A program made the translations under genes and the position numbers. The notes beneath the pieces were generated by a model, which was not told the DNA's origin, searched no databases, and worked only from the letters and a program-made list of their open reading frames with translations. Positions 1 through 11,720 of a DNA stretch of 64,000 nt are shown one piece after another (position 1 is the stretch's first letter; the number at the start of each line of letters is the position of its first letter). Location: positions 50,748,697 to 50,812,696 of the forward strand of contig NC_133284.1 in NCBI RefSeq assembly GCF_005239225.2. Reading direction: 5' to 3'. This stretch comes from Populus alba (taxonomy: Eukaryota; Streptophyta; Magnoliopsida; Malpighiales; Salicaceae).

Positions 1-721
1 TCCTGGTGGCAGGGATTGATGTTGGGGTCTTTGTTTTGTGAAAAGGGAGTCGCCACCTAGTATTATGGTCACTAGGAAACCTAACTGGTCTTTCAGAGAT
101 TCTAAGGCAAGGGACTGGTTGCGTAAAGGGAAGGTTTTAGCACCCCTTGTACGCCCTACCTAAAGTAAGCTGCTTGGTGTTTGGTTTGCCTATAATTGCT
201 ATGGTATTGGTGTTCTCATCAGTTTCCTAGGGTACGTCTGCTATGATGTACGAACTTGGGTTCAAAGTTTGAGGGAAAGAACCCTTGGCCAATCTGGATC
301 ATACCTTTAGGTATGTCTATAGAGTGCCAAAGAAAAAAGGTGCAGATCTCTTGAAGTCTATACTTGATTTGAAATAAATTCAGAATTTATGAATTTAGAA
401 ACAACTAAGATAGAAATCTAAGGAGATTCAACGTGCTTGAGAGCTCATTTTCCCTTTTAGTATTTCAAGTGTTCGCGACTCGTAAATCACAAGAGAAAGA
501 AAGAAAAAAAAGTTTAGAAATCTAAGGAAATTCAAGGTATTTAAAAGCCCATTTTTGCCTTAGTATCTCAAATTTTTATGACTCTTAAATTGTTGAAACA
601 AAATTTGAAATGTCCCCAATTATAATTGAGGCTTCTTTCAGGGATACGCAATTAAATTATTCTAAAAAAAATTTAGGCATAAATCTACCCTTCCGTTAAA
701 AATAAACAAGTTGTATTCCTA

Positions 722-1105
722 TTAATAATATTTTGGACATTTACGTTTCATAGGTTTATTTGCCCTTGTGTTATTAAAGGATAATGACTTTTGTTGTTCC
801 TGAAAATATTTTGATATTTACCACTTGGGGTTTCTTTATCTAAATATTAATAGTGAACAATGATGAATTATTCCCAATAATATTTTGAATAGTAACCCCT
901 TTTGGGGTTTCTTTATCCAAACATTTGTGGTGAATAATAACGAATTATTCCTAATAATATTTTTGATATTAACTCTTTTGGGGTTTCTTTATCCAAATAT
1001 TAATAATGAATAATAACAAATTATTCCTAATAATATTTTGGATATTTACCCCTTTTGAGATTTCTTTATCCAAATATTAATAGTGAATAAAAACAAATTC
1101 CCAAA
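722..1105 (-). repeat. About 77-bp tandem repeat inside the old LTR
   Basis: The motif (G/T)GGGTTTCTTTATC recurs at about 827, 904, 980 and 1057, a spacing of 76-77 bases. Each copy is followed by AAATATTAATAGTGAATAA-like sequence and TAATATTTTG. The young LTR has one equivalent unit (around 31600-31665), so the unit was amplified in this copy or lost in the other. Confidence 0.8.
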
Positions 1106-1389
1106 AACAAGATTTTTATATTTTTGGAATATTGGCCAACACTCTTTGGAATTTACAAACATGTTGTAAAATCCAAGATGCAAGAAAATAATTTTTTGTT
1201 GTGTTTAAGAAATCCATGCGAAAACACATTTTTGAAAGTTCAAATATTTGTTTTTTAAAAGGCATAAAAAGCATGTTAGGGTATTGGCCGTATGCAACAC
1301 ACAAAAATATATTTTTATATTTTTTATTAAAAGCATTATTTATCACAAATATTAAATGCAAACATCACAGTTGAAGCTAGCAAAAATAT

Positions 1390-1575
1390 CAGAAAAATAA
1401 GTTGGTCACACGGGGGGGACCAAAGTCCTGATTGAAACTCAAAACAACGGTTAATTGCACCAATTAAACCACAGGCATCATAGCTAAAGTTATTAATCCT
1501 GCACCAAAATAAACTTGTCACGTCGGGGGGGGGGGGGGGGCCGAAATTCTGAAAGCAAGATTTTAAACCCACAAT
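1390..1575. repeat. Two diverged units with G-tracts
   Basis: Two related segments (about 1398-1430 and 1509-1555) each hold a G run after GTCAC: 7 G at 1412-1418 and 16 G at 1525-1540. The flanks are alignable (AAGTTGGTCACAC and AACTTGTCACGTC). The long run may be mis-sized in the assembly. It lies inside the old LTR. Confidence 0.5.
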
Positions 1576-3177
1576 CCTAGGTAGTGTGACTCATGACCTA
1601 TCTCCTTTCATCAATATAGGAACACTGCCAGACTAGTTTCATGCGAGAAAAAAAAGAACTGCCATACCAGTTTCAATGTAAAAGGAACGAACTTTGAAGA
1701 GCATGATCACGGGCTAAATCCTGCTGATGTAGCTTGCAGACGAGGAAGTGTAGAAAGGTGGAAAAACCTTTGCTTTGCTGATTCTGAAGACCAAAGAAAG
1801 CCTTCCCCTTTCTGCCGTTAGGAGCTTCTTTAAAACCCTTTTTAGAGTTTTGTGAAATCCTTTTCGGCAAGGTAAGATGAGCTGACAGTGATCTTCCCTC
1901 CTCCTTGAACTGATTTTCTGCTTCTCTCCCTTCTCTCTTTTCTACTCTTCTCCGCCTCCTTCCCTTTTTTTCTCCTCCTCCTTTCGTTTTACCAAGCAGT
2001 CTCATATATATGCCTGAACTGGAGACCACCCTCACATTCTCTCATCTCCACCGTCTCTGTTAGGGAAACAATCTCAGCCCTTAGATGATGATGAGGCTCC
2101 TCTTTGCGTCTTGTTTCACAGCTGGCACAGTGAGGGGCAAAGCGGTTTCCTTGGACTGGAGCTATGAGTTGCAGCTGTAAATTTTTGCGTGAAAAGGGGG
2201 GTTGTGTTGTATATGCCAGGTTGCAGAGGGTGCAAGGACGAGAGGTTTTCAAAAATTAGCAGGCAACGGTTGCAGAGGGACGTACCGTTCTGAACAATGC
2301 ACATAAACAGTGCCACAGGGGCTGTTTCAAAACGGTGCCGCTGCTTTCCTTAGCTGAAGAAAGAAAAGAATAAATGCGAAGTAATGTATGACGGCGTCGT
2401 TTGTATTGCTGCAAAAGAAATACAGCAGCAGCCACGTAATTCATGGTGACAGATTTTTTCTGTCTTTTACTGATCCTATCCATTTTTCTATTTTTTTCCC
2501 AAAACCCAGCCAAGTTTCTTCCCATTTTTATCTGCAATTAACTCCCTTACTTCAGTTTTTTTCATTTCAGTCTTGCAAACTCGGGGGCAGAAATCCTTTC
2601 TGCGGCAGAAAAGTTTTGCGGCAGAATTTTTGTTTCCTCGTAAGATATTCAAACATGAATATCTTGAGCTTCTGATATCGAAATCAAGTGATTCAAAAAC
2701 CCAAATTCATCTACACATGTAGAACTACAACTTTCATGAAGGATTCAAGGTGAGATAAAATCGTTTTACAGAACAGAATTGGGCTGCAATCTAGTTGGTA
2801 AAAAAAAATGGTCTCCTGATCTGATTCGAAAACTGACGAATGTCGGGTATCCCGATATGACTGAGAGTCTGCCATAAAATAGCGAGCCCTAGGACCCAAT
2901 AAAAATGTAGGTAAATTTTCAACATGTTATGAGTGACAAAATATAGCCGAGATGGTCGGATATTGCATTAGAATCAAAACCTAAGTTGGAACAAAAAATT
3001 GCAACAACGGCAGAGCCAATTTTTTAGTGCAGCTTCTGAGGGATTTATCCAACCTTAGAAACCAAATAGAAAAGGAACGAATTTATCATTTAAAAGACTC
3101 CTAATTAGCCTAAACTCCTGAACTATACACCATCTCCAATAGCACGTATGGCTCAAAAATGAGTAACAACAGTTATT

Positions 3178-3200
3178 ATATATATATATATATATATATA
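3178..3200. repeat. (AT)n microsatellite
   Basis: A simple TA dinucleotide run followed by a T run, immediately inside the outer end of the old LTR. Confidence 0.9.
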
Positions 3201-3238
3201 ATTTTTTTTTTGTGGGGACCCAAAAATGGGTTACAACA

Positions 3239-3948
3239 AGTAGTAGCCAAAGAAGCAAAGCCAAAAGAACATGAGGGAAGTTTGAAACGGGTCCCTTGCT
3301 AAGTGTCGCCCAATCACTCAGGAGGAGCATCACTGTCGTCTTCATCGTCCCCGGCAAAATAGGTACGCCAGTTTATCCTTTTGTTTTTCTCTGCCTCATT
3401 TTCAGAGGAGCATTGCACTGTACGAAGGTAAATTAATTACCTTCGCATTGTGCATGCACGCATGGAGATACTCCACGCTTGCCTCTTGTTGGTTTGGGCC
3501 AGTGACCTGACTGGGCTGGCTAGGTCAAGCCCAACCCACATGGACTGAGCTGGACCCAGCTCCAAAAACATAAAATAAAATAAAAATGAAGAAATAAAAA
3601 TTGTGCATGTCTCAGAAAACAAAAAATAAATAAATGTATCTTATCAATTTATTTACTGATATCAAAATCAGGAATAAAAACATATATACTGATTGTTTTT
3701 TAGTTGTGAATTTTTACCACACCAAAGTTGAAATTATTCATAGTAGAATTTTTACCAATACTAGAGTTGGAAATATTCATAGTTGAGTAATTACCAATTT
3801 CAAAATTGAAATTACCCGGAATTGAATATTTACCAATGCTAATAAATCTAACTCTAAAATTAATTTGGAGTAATGAATGTTAGTTGAGGTTATTACCAAT
3901 TTCAGAATTGAAATTACCCGGAATTGAATATTTACCAATGCTAATAAA
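3239..3948. other. Intergenic; 102-bp tandem duplication at its right end
   Basis: No supported gene. From about 3791 the segment beginning TTACCAATTTCA is repeated at 3893 (period 102), ending in the GCTAATAAA that forms the target duplication of the next element. Shorter ACCAATRCTAGAG-like units precede it from about 3712. The same sequence resumes at 4983 beyond the inserted element. Confidence 0.7.
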
Positions 3949-4982
3949 CATAGTTTTAAAACTCGGACCAGCCCGGCAGGTCGACCCGGGACCCGGCCGA
4001 CCCAGGCCTGGGACCGGTCCGGGTCTAAGTAAAAACCCGTTTGGGAATTGGCCTGGCAAAACCCGGTCGACCCGGTGGGTTGACCCGGAACCCGGGTGAC
4101 CCAAACAAACTCGGCTGAGACCCGATCTCCTTGAGTTCATCCCTACTCATTGCAAACCTTTGAGAAATTTTGATCTTGAAAAACTCCCAGAAGATGATGC
4201 CGATGAGTCTTCTGATCTTGAAGGAATAGCAGAGGAATGGAAAGGAAGCAATTTGCCCGATTCTACTGAATCGTTTCAAGATCTTGGAAGCAGTGGTAAA
4301 ATTGCATCAACGGGTCCAAAATCAGAACCATACAATAGTCAAGTTGGCATGGACTCATTTCCCAAAGATCCCATCACCTGTTCTCAAGATTCTTCAATCC
4401 TGGAACCTCAATATTGTGAGTCAAAAGAACTTGATGAGTTCATCATCCAAGGACCGATTCACTTGGAGACAAACACCAATCCGGAACAGCAAGATCTGAA
4501 CTTACCTGCTGTTGCAAAGAACTCAAGCAATGGCAGCAATAGCATTAAGTCCCAGGACGCAGAGTTCTGCAAGAAAAAAGATTCTCGCGAAAAAGACCAG
4601 GCAAGCCCCAGCAGCAAGGAATTCTTCTTATCTGAATGCGAAGAAGTGCCCTTCATCAACCAAGATGTTTGGAGACCTTCAGTCTCTTTTCGTTTTGGGT
4701 GTGCATGCTGTTGCTGGAGATTGAGGCTCATAATTGGTATGTGACCAAGGTGCTATTGCTGGAGAAGAAGAAGTCACCGACGGCTAGAAGAGAAAAGTTA
4801 ATTAATTTCTCTCTTACTCTCCAGGTTTTCTAGTTTTTTTTCTTCAGTGTGTGCATGATGGGGAATGAGAGAATGTGGGATTTTCTTAAAAAAAAAAATT
4901 TTGGGTTGACCCGGATCAACCCATCTAACCCATGACCCGGTCATTAGACCGGGTCGACCACCGGGTCGGGTTTCAAAACTAT
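3949..4982 (+). mobile_element. Non-autonomous TIR element with captured exon (Pack-MULE-like)
   Basis: The left end reads CATAGTTTTAAAACTCGGACC. The right end, reverse-complemented, reads ATAGTTTTGAAACCCGACCC, so the ends are inverted repeats. GCTAATAAA flanks both sides (3940-3948 and 4983-4991), a 9-bp direct duplication of the size typical of Mutator-like elements. Both arms are GC-rich and packed with GACCCGG/CCGGGTC units, unlike the AT-rich surroundings. No transposase is present. The interior (about 4130-4850) is exon-like. Assignment to MULE rather than another family rests only on duplication length and general form. Confidence 0.65.
4136..4744 (+). pseudogene. Captured exon-like reading frame, unknown protein
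   Basis: An open frame of about 200 codons lies inside the TIR element, running to a stop at 4742-4744. It has no convincing ATG: the open frame begins upstream of 4160, and an AG just before 4136 could be a former splice acceptor. Composition is that of a disordered acidic/serine-rich nuclear or regulatory protein segment: a D/E-rich start (LEKLPEDDADESSDLEGIAE), several SxDS and NSS stretches, and a K-rich patch near the middle. The last 25 or so residues become cysteine- and tryptophan-rich and probably read through non-coding sequence. I do not recognise the parent gene. It is best read as a host exon fragment carried by the transposon. Confidence 0.5.
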
Positions 4983-5334
4983 GCTAATAAATCTAACTCT
5001 AAAATTAATTTGGAGTAATAAATGTTAGTTGAGGTTATTTTGGTTTTGTTATTTGTAACCCAGATTACCTAATGAGCCATTTTATAAGCGCATTTATTAT
5101 GTTGGAGTGTGGGTGCTTTTTTTAAAAAAAGTAACACATTAAAAGTCAAACGTGTTCCAAAGATCTTTGAAAATTTAAATTCTTTTGAGATGATGTTGAA
5201 TATACTAAAAACAATGCAAATATATTAAAAAAACATATTTTTTAGATTTTCGTTATTTTTCACTATTTTTAGATATTTTTAAAATTTTATTAAAAAAATA
5301 AGTTAAAAATTAGATAACAACAATCACGACACCG

Positions 5335-5660
5335 CATACTAGCTACTCTTCTTGTGCAATTTGGTTTGGCTCTCTAGCTAGTAGCTCCTCAATTATTTTG
5401 TTATTATTATTATTATTATTATTTATTTTTGCTGCCAACTTCACCAGCATTGACTTTTTTGAGGAGCATCAACATTGATACATTGATTTCTATCTAGTGC
5501 TGTGCATGCCCTCCTCTACCTCTTTTTATAAATTTTATTCACATAGTTAATTAAAAAAAAGGGTCTAGATTTTCATCTGTCTATTTAATTTTTTTCACAA
5601 CCAAAAAAATAAAAATCAAAAGGGTAATTGAGGATATGTTAATTGTGTACATATAATTAT
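5335..5660. repeat. Dispersed repeat A, copy 1 (left of the BAHD gene)
   Basis: The segment from ACTAGCTACTCTTCTTG through GGGTAATTGAGGATATG recurs at 15370-15710 almost base for base and in part at 9640-9785. It contains an (ATT)n run at about 5400-5421 and CTGCCAACTTCACCAGCATTG. No coding potential. The copies bracket the acyltransferase locus. Confidence 0.8.
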
Positions 5661-5757
5661 TTTGTCTATCAATCCATTGACAATTCTGTCGGTATAAGTA
5701 ACACATCATTATACGAGCTTCCATGTTTGAATCCAATTATAATTTCATCGGTAACGG

Positions 5758-6105
5758 CATCCACAAAAACTTATACGTTATCATATTGTTTGATTTTTTT
5801 TTATTCATTCTATTTCGTTTGGGATTCTCTTGCTATATACTTGTGATATAAAGATATGTGGGAAAAGGGGAAAAAAAAATTACACTATAGAGTTTTCTTT
5901 TTTTTAACAAAGCTCATTGTAATTGATTTTTCATCCACAAAAACTTATACGTTATCATATTATTTGATTTTTTTTTATTCATTCTATTTCGTTTGGGATT
6001 CTCTTGCTATATACTTGTGATATAAAGATATGTGGGAAAAGGGGAAAAAAATTACACTATAGAGTTTTCTTTTTTTTAACAAAGCTCATTGTAATTGATT
6101 TTTTT
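5758..6105. repeat. 174-bp tandem duplication
   Basis: CATCCACAAAAACTTATACG starts at 5758 and again at 5932. The two copies are nearly identical through TAACAAAGCTCATTGTAATTG, including CACTATAGAG and GATATGTGGGAAAAGG. Confidence 0.85.
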
Positions 6106-7070
6106 TTTTCATTTTTATTTAGATCTACTTTATAGAGTATTTTGCTTTTAAAGTAGTTTCTGTTTTGCAAACTCTTATACGTCAACCTCACTAGCATTGA
6201 ATTTTTCTCCTTTTTTTTATATATATTTTTTCATTTTTCTTTTGTCAAATAATAGCAATGACATTTATTTTTTTAGGATAATCGAGATAATATTGTCATC
6301 ATTCAAGCGCCCATTTTCACCTCTTATATTATATAGAGAGAAAGAGCAGAGAGTTGATTTTTTCACTTGATTCCTTAAAAAAAACTTAAAATTATTCTTT
6401 GAAAATTATTACTCTTCTTCCTTCTGTTTAAATCTTTTGGCTCTCCGAAATTCAAAAACCTTCCAGTTTTCCCCAAGTCTTTATTTAGATACTTGCCATG
6501 TCATTAATAATCGTATGACTAACATATTGTTAATAATTTTTATTTAAATATTATAAAATCATTATTATAGTTGAACTTAGACTCATTATACTTTTTAGCA
6601 AAACTGATAATCTATATAAAATTAAAAAAAAATTCCATGCAGCTTTCCTAAGTTATTATGGTGTTGCTTTGACTCAGGCAAAAAAGTAGAAAAAATCAAT
6701 GGATTTCCAATTATTTTTGTTCAACAAAATGGCATATGTTGATCAAAACCCTAATTTTATATAAAAGATCAAAACCCTAATTAACTCACGAAACAAGGAT
6801 CAATCAAACTATTGGAAACAAAATATTGATCTTATTATTGAATACAAAAGTGATATCACACTAAACAAAATAACAGTCATGGGACTTAAATTTTACAACT
6901 GTAAACAATTTGAAACCACATATCACCAGATTTTCATGAAAACTCCAACTCATATATCTAAGTATACAATCACAACAAGGTCAAAGAGTACGGGGTTGCT
7001 GGTAATATTTTTTTGGTACCAAAGGCTTCTCCGGCCAAGAATAGAATAATATCATAGCTTCTCCTCCGTC
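6106..7070. other. Intergenic, 3' side of the BAHD gene
   Basis: AT-rich sequence with no supported reading frame. The part nearest the gene (about 6800-7070) should contain the 3' untranslated region and polyadenylation site. No single poly(A) signal is unambiguous. Confidence 0.4.
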
Positions 7071-8637
7071 TTATAGGGAGCTTGGTATCATTTCTTGTTG
7101 TTCTTGGCTTCTTTCTGGGTCATGCCTTGCCAATTCCTCTAATAGTATTGCAAATCTCTCCATAACTGGTGCACGTAAGGAAACCAAAAGCATAACCCCA
7201 CGCTCTCCGTTCTTGAATCGATACGGCAGGAAATAGGTTCCTGCAATAGAAATTTCATCAGGCATGGCCTTGGGTGGCCCAGTATAAATCGTGTTGCCCC
7301 ATCCATAGTCCACCTGATCGAACCCAATACTTGTTAAGTCTGACACAACATATGATTGTAACCCTATAGGCTGCCCTTTGGTTATCTCCATTAGATCAGC
7401 CAATGATCTCATGTACTCCTCAGTTATTCTATTCTTGGTATTTCTTATCAATTCCAATGCATACCCTAAAGAGTTTAAGCAAAGCTTCCTAGCATTTGTT
7501 ACAGCTGCTGGCAAAGCTAGGACGTTACCATAATATCCTTTCGGTAATGGAGGGTTAAATTTGGAACGTGCGTTCACAAGCATTTGCATGCGCATCTCCT
7601 CATTAGGGTTAGCTTGAGATGCTATGGCATAGCATCTCCATAAGCATGCACTTATTACCTCAAAATTTGAACATGGGTGTAAATGAGAAGGAATCCATCT
7701 ACGAATGTTGGATAATTCCTTGCGGTTGAGAACAAAACTACGGTGGGCTACAGCGGGAACCTGGCCGTGGAATTCAGGCACCTTGGCTGTAGGATCAACA
7801 GCAACAGGAGCATCATTACCATATTCATTGTGTCTGCAAGTAACTCGTGGCGGATTCCTAGCACAGAGGAGTTCCCTTTGCCACACAGGTAGAATTGAAG
7901 GGGCATGAGCACCTCGTGCAATCTCACCTATGGCATTCAATAGCTGAACTATGCCAAGTGCATCAGTCATTGGGTGATTAAGACGGAACCCAAGTACAAA
8001 ACCACCACACTTCAAGCGTGTCACCTGTTAATATAATGTAAAATTATTACTACTTTATGAGAATGTAATTGATGGAATATTACCATCATTGTTTTAATTA
8101 TATTTTTGAATAAGCATACGGAGCAATCATTTTCTCGATAATAATAATGAAAGAATGAATAAACATTAGCCAATAATGTCCTATACGTACCTGGAAAAGC
8201 AATAATGGGGTATTGAGGATCCCTTCTGATCCTGGGACGTTGTAAAGAAGCTCCTGAAAGCATGGGAATGGAGATGGAATTGGATCACCAAACTGCTCAA
8301 CCGTGGCATCGGCATCGGCTTCGATGAACAAGACACCCTCACCAGTACAATCAACCATAAGCTTATTGTCTGGCCCCTGTGATCTAATCCTACCAGCAAA
8401 AGGGTAATAATACACAAGTGCCTGCGCAATTGCCTCCTTTATTACCTTCACAGGATCTTTCCCTTGCATCGATGGATTGTGTGCATACAAGTTGTAATGT
8501 GGTGATTGAAATTGGAGGTATAGTTGGCGATCAATATCAGAAAGCTGTCTGAATTCATGAGGTGTGGCCTTAGCTGGTGCAACCAATTCTGGTTCGCACC
8601 TTCGGACTGCGAACGATATCGAAGTTGGTGTTGCCAT
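7071..8637 (-). CDS. BAHD acyltransferase, benzyl alcohol benzoyltransferase-like
   Basis: Two exons: 8637-8191 (149 codons) and 8024-7071 (317 codons plus stop). They are separated by a 166-bp intron with CAG/GTACG donor and AACAG acceptor, both in phase 0, giving 466 residues, close to the family norm of about 455-460. BAHD enzymes transfer acyl groups from acyl-CoA to alcohols or amines in the cytosol. The catalytic HxxxD is present as HPMTD at residues 166-170 and the structural DFGWG as DYGWG at 388-392. The N-terminus (F-V-x-R-x-x-P-E-L-V-x-P-A) and the phrase [18 protein letters not shown] are typical of the HSR201/BEBT/alcohol acyltransferase clade. The chosen ATG gives MATPTSISF; 20 more codons upstream are open but do not resemble the family. 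Substrate cannot be told from sequence. The proline after the catalytic histidine is unusual (commonly HTMSD). Confidence 0.93.
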
Positions 8638-8745
8638 CGCACAAAAAGTGTGTTTGCTGCAAACTGTGATAAATGGTGGCTCTACCTCAGCAGTCAAGAA
8701 TATTTCTGCTTGAAATGGAATGCATGGGAAGGCAAACTTGCTACA

Positions 8746-8753
8746 TATTTATA
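8746..8753 (-). promoter_or_regulatory. TATA box of the BAHD gene
   Basis: The minus strand reads TATAAATA about 110 bases upstream of the chosen ATG, a normal distance for a plant promoter with a short 5' untranslated leader. Confidence 0.6.
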
Positions 8754-8759
8754 GTAATA

Positions 8760-9635
8760 ATGATTGTGTGGACATGCAGTAGGTGTGAAAGGTAGGAGCA
8801 GGAACAGTAGTAAATGATAAGTTTATAAAACCATGAATTCATCAACCAGTGAGGTACTCGTTACCCACTACAACACCTAACTCATTTCCAATTCATTATT
8901 ATTCTGGTTCATGATTCCCCACAGAAGAATCTTTTTATTAATTTACTGTTATACTCATAGTTTTTTCCTTTATTCTTCGTTGAAAATTCTGTGAAGGAAC
9001 TAAAAAATGGACGAATAAGAAGAAAATTCAAACATATATGAAAATTAAAAGGGCTTCTGAAAATTTCATTTGTGGGGCTTGGAAATGTGATCACACCAAC
9101 CTTGTAGATTATCCTAAAATTATTACCCCAAAATGGTCATGCCCAGTACTAACCATGTTGGTTTTCCTTTCATAATATTGAGAAACCCTCTCTCCCTTGA
9201 TTTATCTTTCAAGTTTAGAGGGGATAGATTTTGGGAAACTACGTTCCTAATGAAGGCCTAATGGAGGTGATTCCTTACGGGTTATATTTTTCCATTAAAA
9301 ATATATATAAATTATATATTGAAATCTCATTTAAATTTTTAAATTATAATAAATTTTTAATATAATATTAAAATTTTATTGATTAAACGGTCTTTAGTTT
9401 AAATCTCATTATTTTATTTTATTTGATAAAATTTAAACATAAAATATATAAATTTCAAGTATAAAAAGAGTTTTTTCTTCTTTTGGGTTTCTTGGAGGTC
9501 TTAGAAGCAATACAAAATGGCCCGGTTGTGGCCTTCCCTGGACCAAAATGTCTGTGAATCCCTCTCAAGTTCTGCACATAAGATTATATATTGTTTCCTT
9601 ACATAGGCATTTACAACCAATAATTAATGAAGGTG
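8760..9635. other. Intergenic upstream of the BAHD gene
   Basis: Probable promoter and distal flank of the acyltransferase. Frames here are short and lack family resemblance. An AT-rich stretch occupies about 9290-9480. Confidence 0.4.
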
Positions 9636-9639
9636 TGAC

Positions 9640-9990
9640 GTCTTCTGCAATTTATTTGGCTCTCTAGCTAGTGCTCTTCATGCCCTCCTCTACGTCTCTT
9701 ATAAATTTTATTCAAGTAATTAATTCATTAAAAAAATAAAAATCAAAAGGGTAATTGAGGATATGTTAATTGTGTACATAAGAAAAATAGAAGGAAATTG
9801 GAGGACGAAAGGCTGTGCGATTGGTTTGGATATAGGCTTCATCTATCAGTTGATAATTGTTAAATATGTATCTTTTAGGCAGTGAAGCTAACAGCAAAAG
9901 ATCAATGGCTCACAAAAAGTCATTAACTATTGTAAGCAAAGTTGAGGAAACAAGTATGTTTTGTCTTATTATTATTATTATTATTATTTT
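9640..9990. repeat. Dispersed repeat A, copy 2
   Basis: Shares TTTGGCTCTCTAGCTAG, ATGCCCTCCTCTAC and GGGTAATTGAGGATATG with the copies at 5335 and 15370. Like the 15.4-kb copy it continues into GAAGGAAATTGGA, TTGGTTTGGATATAGGCTTC, GGCAGTGAAGCTRACAGC and ATGTTTTGTCTT. The part with the CTGCCAACTTCACC block is deleted. A short (ATT)n run ends it. Confidence 0.8.
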
Positions 9991-10729
9991 AGTTCAAATT
10001 TGGAGACCAACTTATAAATAAATTTATTAAATCTTTTCAATACATCGAACTGATATGTGTCTACATGACATTTTTTTTCTACTGAATTAACTCTTTTATT
10101 TTTTAGATTATGTAATGAAAGAAATAGAGAAAATAAATAAACATGTGGAAATTAATTTAACTACTTTAATTAATTAGGTTTGTTTAGGCTAATGCTTTTT
10201 TCTTAATTTATTTATTTAATTTTAATTATTTAATTTTCATATCAAAAGAGAGAATTTTTTAAAAACAAAATAGGAGTTATTGGATTATGCGTCGTCCAGC
10301 ATTCAATTCAGTATCTAAAAGAAAAATTAATTCCATGTAAGCGCATGAAATCATAGTATTATGATGGAAGGACTATTACAAAACAAAAGAAAGAGTAGAG
10401 GGACTCAATCAATTATTAAAAAAAAACATAAGAGGCTCCAATAAAAAGAATAAAAAGTATAGGTACCAAATAATGGATATATAAAATCCATATTACAAAA
10501 TAAATCATGGTAGTTATTAGATTTTTTGTATGAATAAGAGTACTCTTAAGCCATCTTTCACTTATCATAATTTTATTTTATTTTTCCAAATCAAGTCATC
10601 CTCGTCCAAACCGATCATGTCGAAGTCTGTAGTAAGCAATCCATAAAATTACAAAGTGGTTAGGTGAACGATAAATTAATACAAGTTTTTATTCTACATT
10701 AAATAAATGACTGATGAATGGTCTTCATT

Positions 10730-11175
10730 AATTATGTTGATTGAATGCATGCGTGTTGTTTGAATCAACTTGTTTCTAATCTCAACTTGTTGAATTGTTT
10801 AACGTTCATTCACTTAACGTTCAGTGATTAATTTAATGTCGTTTCAGTAACATAACATTGATGAATGAATGAATTTATTCAAAGATTTAATTATAATTTA
10901 TTTTATTGCAAAAGATTCTAATACATTTACATTGAAATCACTGAACAAGTCGAAATCTATAAAAATATTTACATGAACAAGTCGAAATATTCAAAGATTG
11001 AATGCGTGTTGTTTGAATTAATCAACTTGTTCAGTTATTAATTTAATGTTGTTTCAGTAAATAACGCTGATGAATGAATGAATTTATTCAATTATTTAAT
11101 TATAATTTATTTTATTGCAAAATATTCTAATTATATATTTACTTTGAACAAGTCGAAATCTATAAAAATATAAAG
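10730..11175. repeat. Direct duplication of about 200-240 bp
   Basis: The segment with GCGTGTTGTTTGAAT, TTTAATGTYGTTTCAGTAA, TGATGAATGAATGAATTTATTCA and GAACAAGTCGAAATCTATAAAAATAT occurs at about 10748-10970 and again at about 11003-11172. The second copy is shorter. Confidence 0.75.
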
Positions 11176-11304
11176 ATTGATCTTGCGATTAATGAGTTAC
11201 CTCTCGATTCTTGCCAGCCGATACGAAGCAAAGAATATAATTATTTAATCCAGAGAGATCAACATCGAATCCTACAAATGAATTAGCTTCTGCCTACCTA
11301 TCTT

Positions 11305-11720
11305 CAGTATTAAATATCAAATGGAGGTTGGTCCCGTGTATACTCTAAGTATATTCTTAATTACGAGTGCATATCAAGTTGACTCAATACACGGGTAGCA
11401 GGTATATTTTCTCCTAACGAAAATGGCCGTAGGTTTCGACTTGTATTTGTATGTATTCTCTTGGATTATTTATTATTATTATTATTAATATAAATATGTG
11501 GGCCAGCTTGTGTATATCTTAACTAATCTCACTGGTCCTGAAATTAACGATCATATAAACCTCCAATAACCATATTAAAACTAGAATTCGTGATTATTGA
11601 AAAACAAAATTAAAACCTGACTAATTGAGCTCCCCTCAAAATTATTTTGGATTATTCTTCGATATTAAATATCAAATGGAGTTTGGTCCCGTGTATACTC
11701 TAAGTATATTCTTAATTAGG
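11305..11720. repeat. Pair of 55-bp direct repeats
   Basis: ATTAAATATCAAATGGAG followed by TTGGTCCCGTGTATACTC and TAAGTATATTCTTAATTA appears at about 11309-11363 and 11664-11719, separated by about 300 bases of non-coding sequence. Confidence 0.8.

Larger units (their letters stand above)
1..3238 (-). mobile_element. Old minus-strand LTR, cut by the window edge
   Basis: The reverse complement matches the young LTR at 29647-32100 at several anchors in the right order. The LTR start (GGGTTACAACA, ending at 3238) is the complement of TGTTGTAACCC. A TATA-like ATATATAT lies near 2003-2010 and is followed by a purine-rich leader (complement of about 1915-1990). The 'GCATACGGCCAATAC'-like segment is near 1290, and the GGTGGCGACTCC complement is near 48-60. 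Roughly 80 bases of LTR end lie beyond the left edge. No polypurine tract borders 3238, so this looks like a 5' LTR (internal part outside the window) or a solo LTR. It is much more diverged and longer than the young copy. Short reading frames inside it, including a lysine/arginine-rich one at 1673-2035, look like chance frames. Confidence 0.75.

Noticed and set aside
1673..2537. Several 60-120-codon frames on both strands, one Lys/Arg/Glu-rich
   Set aside because: They lie within the old LTR leader region, where purine bias opens frames by chance.
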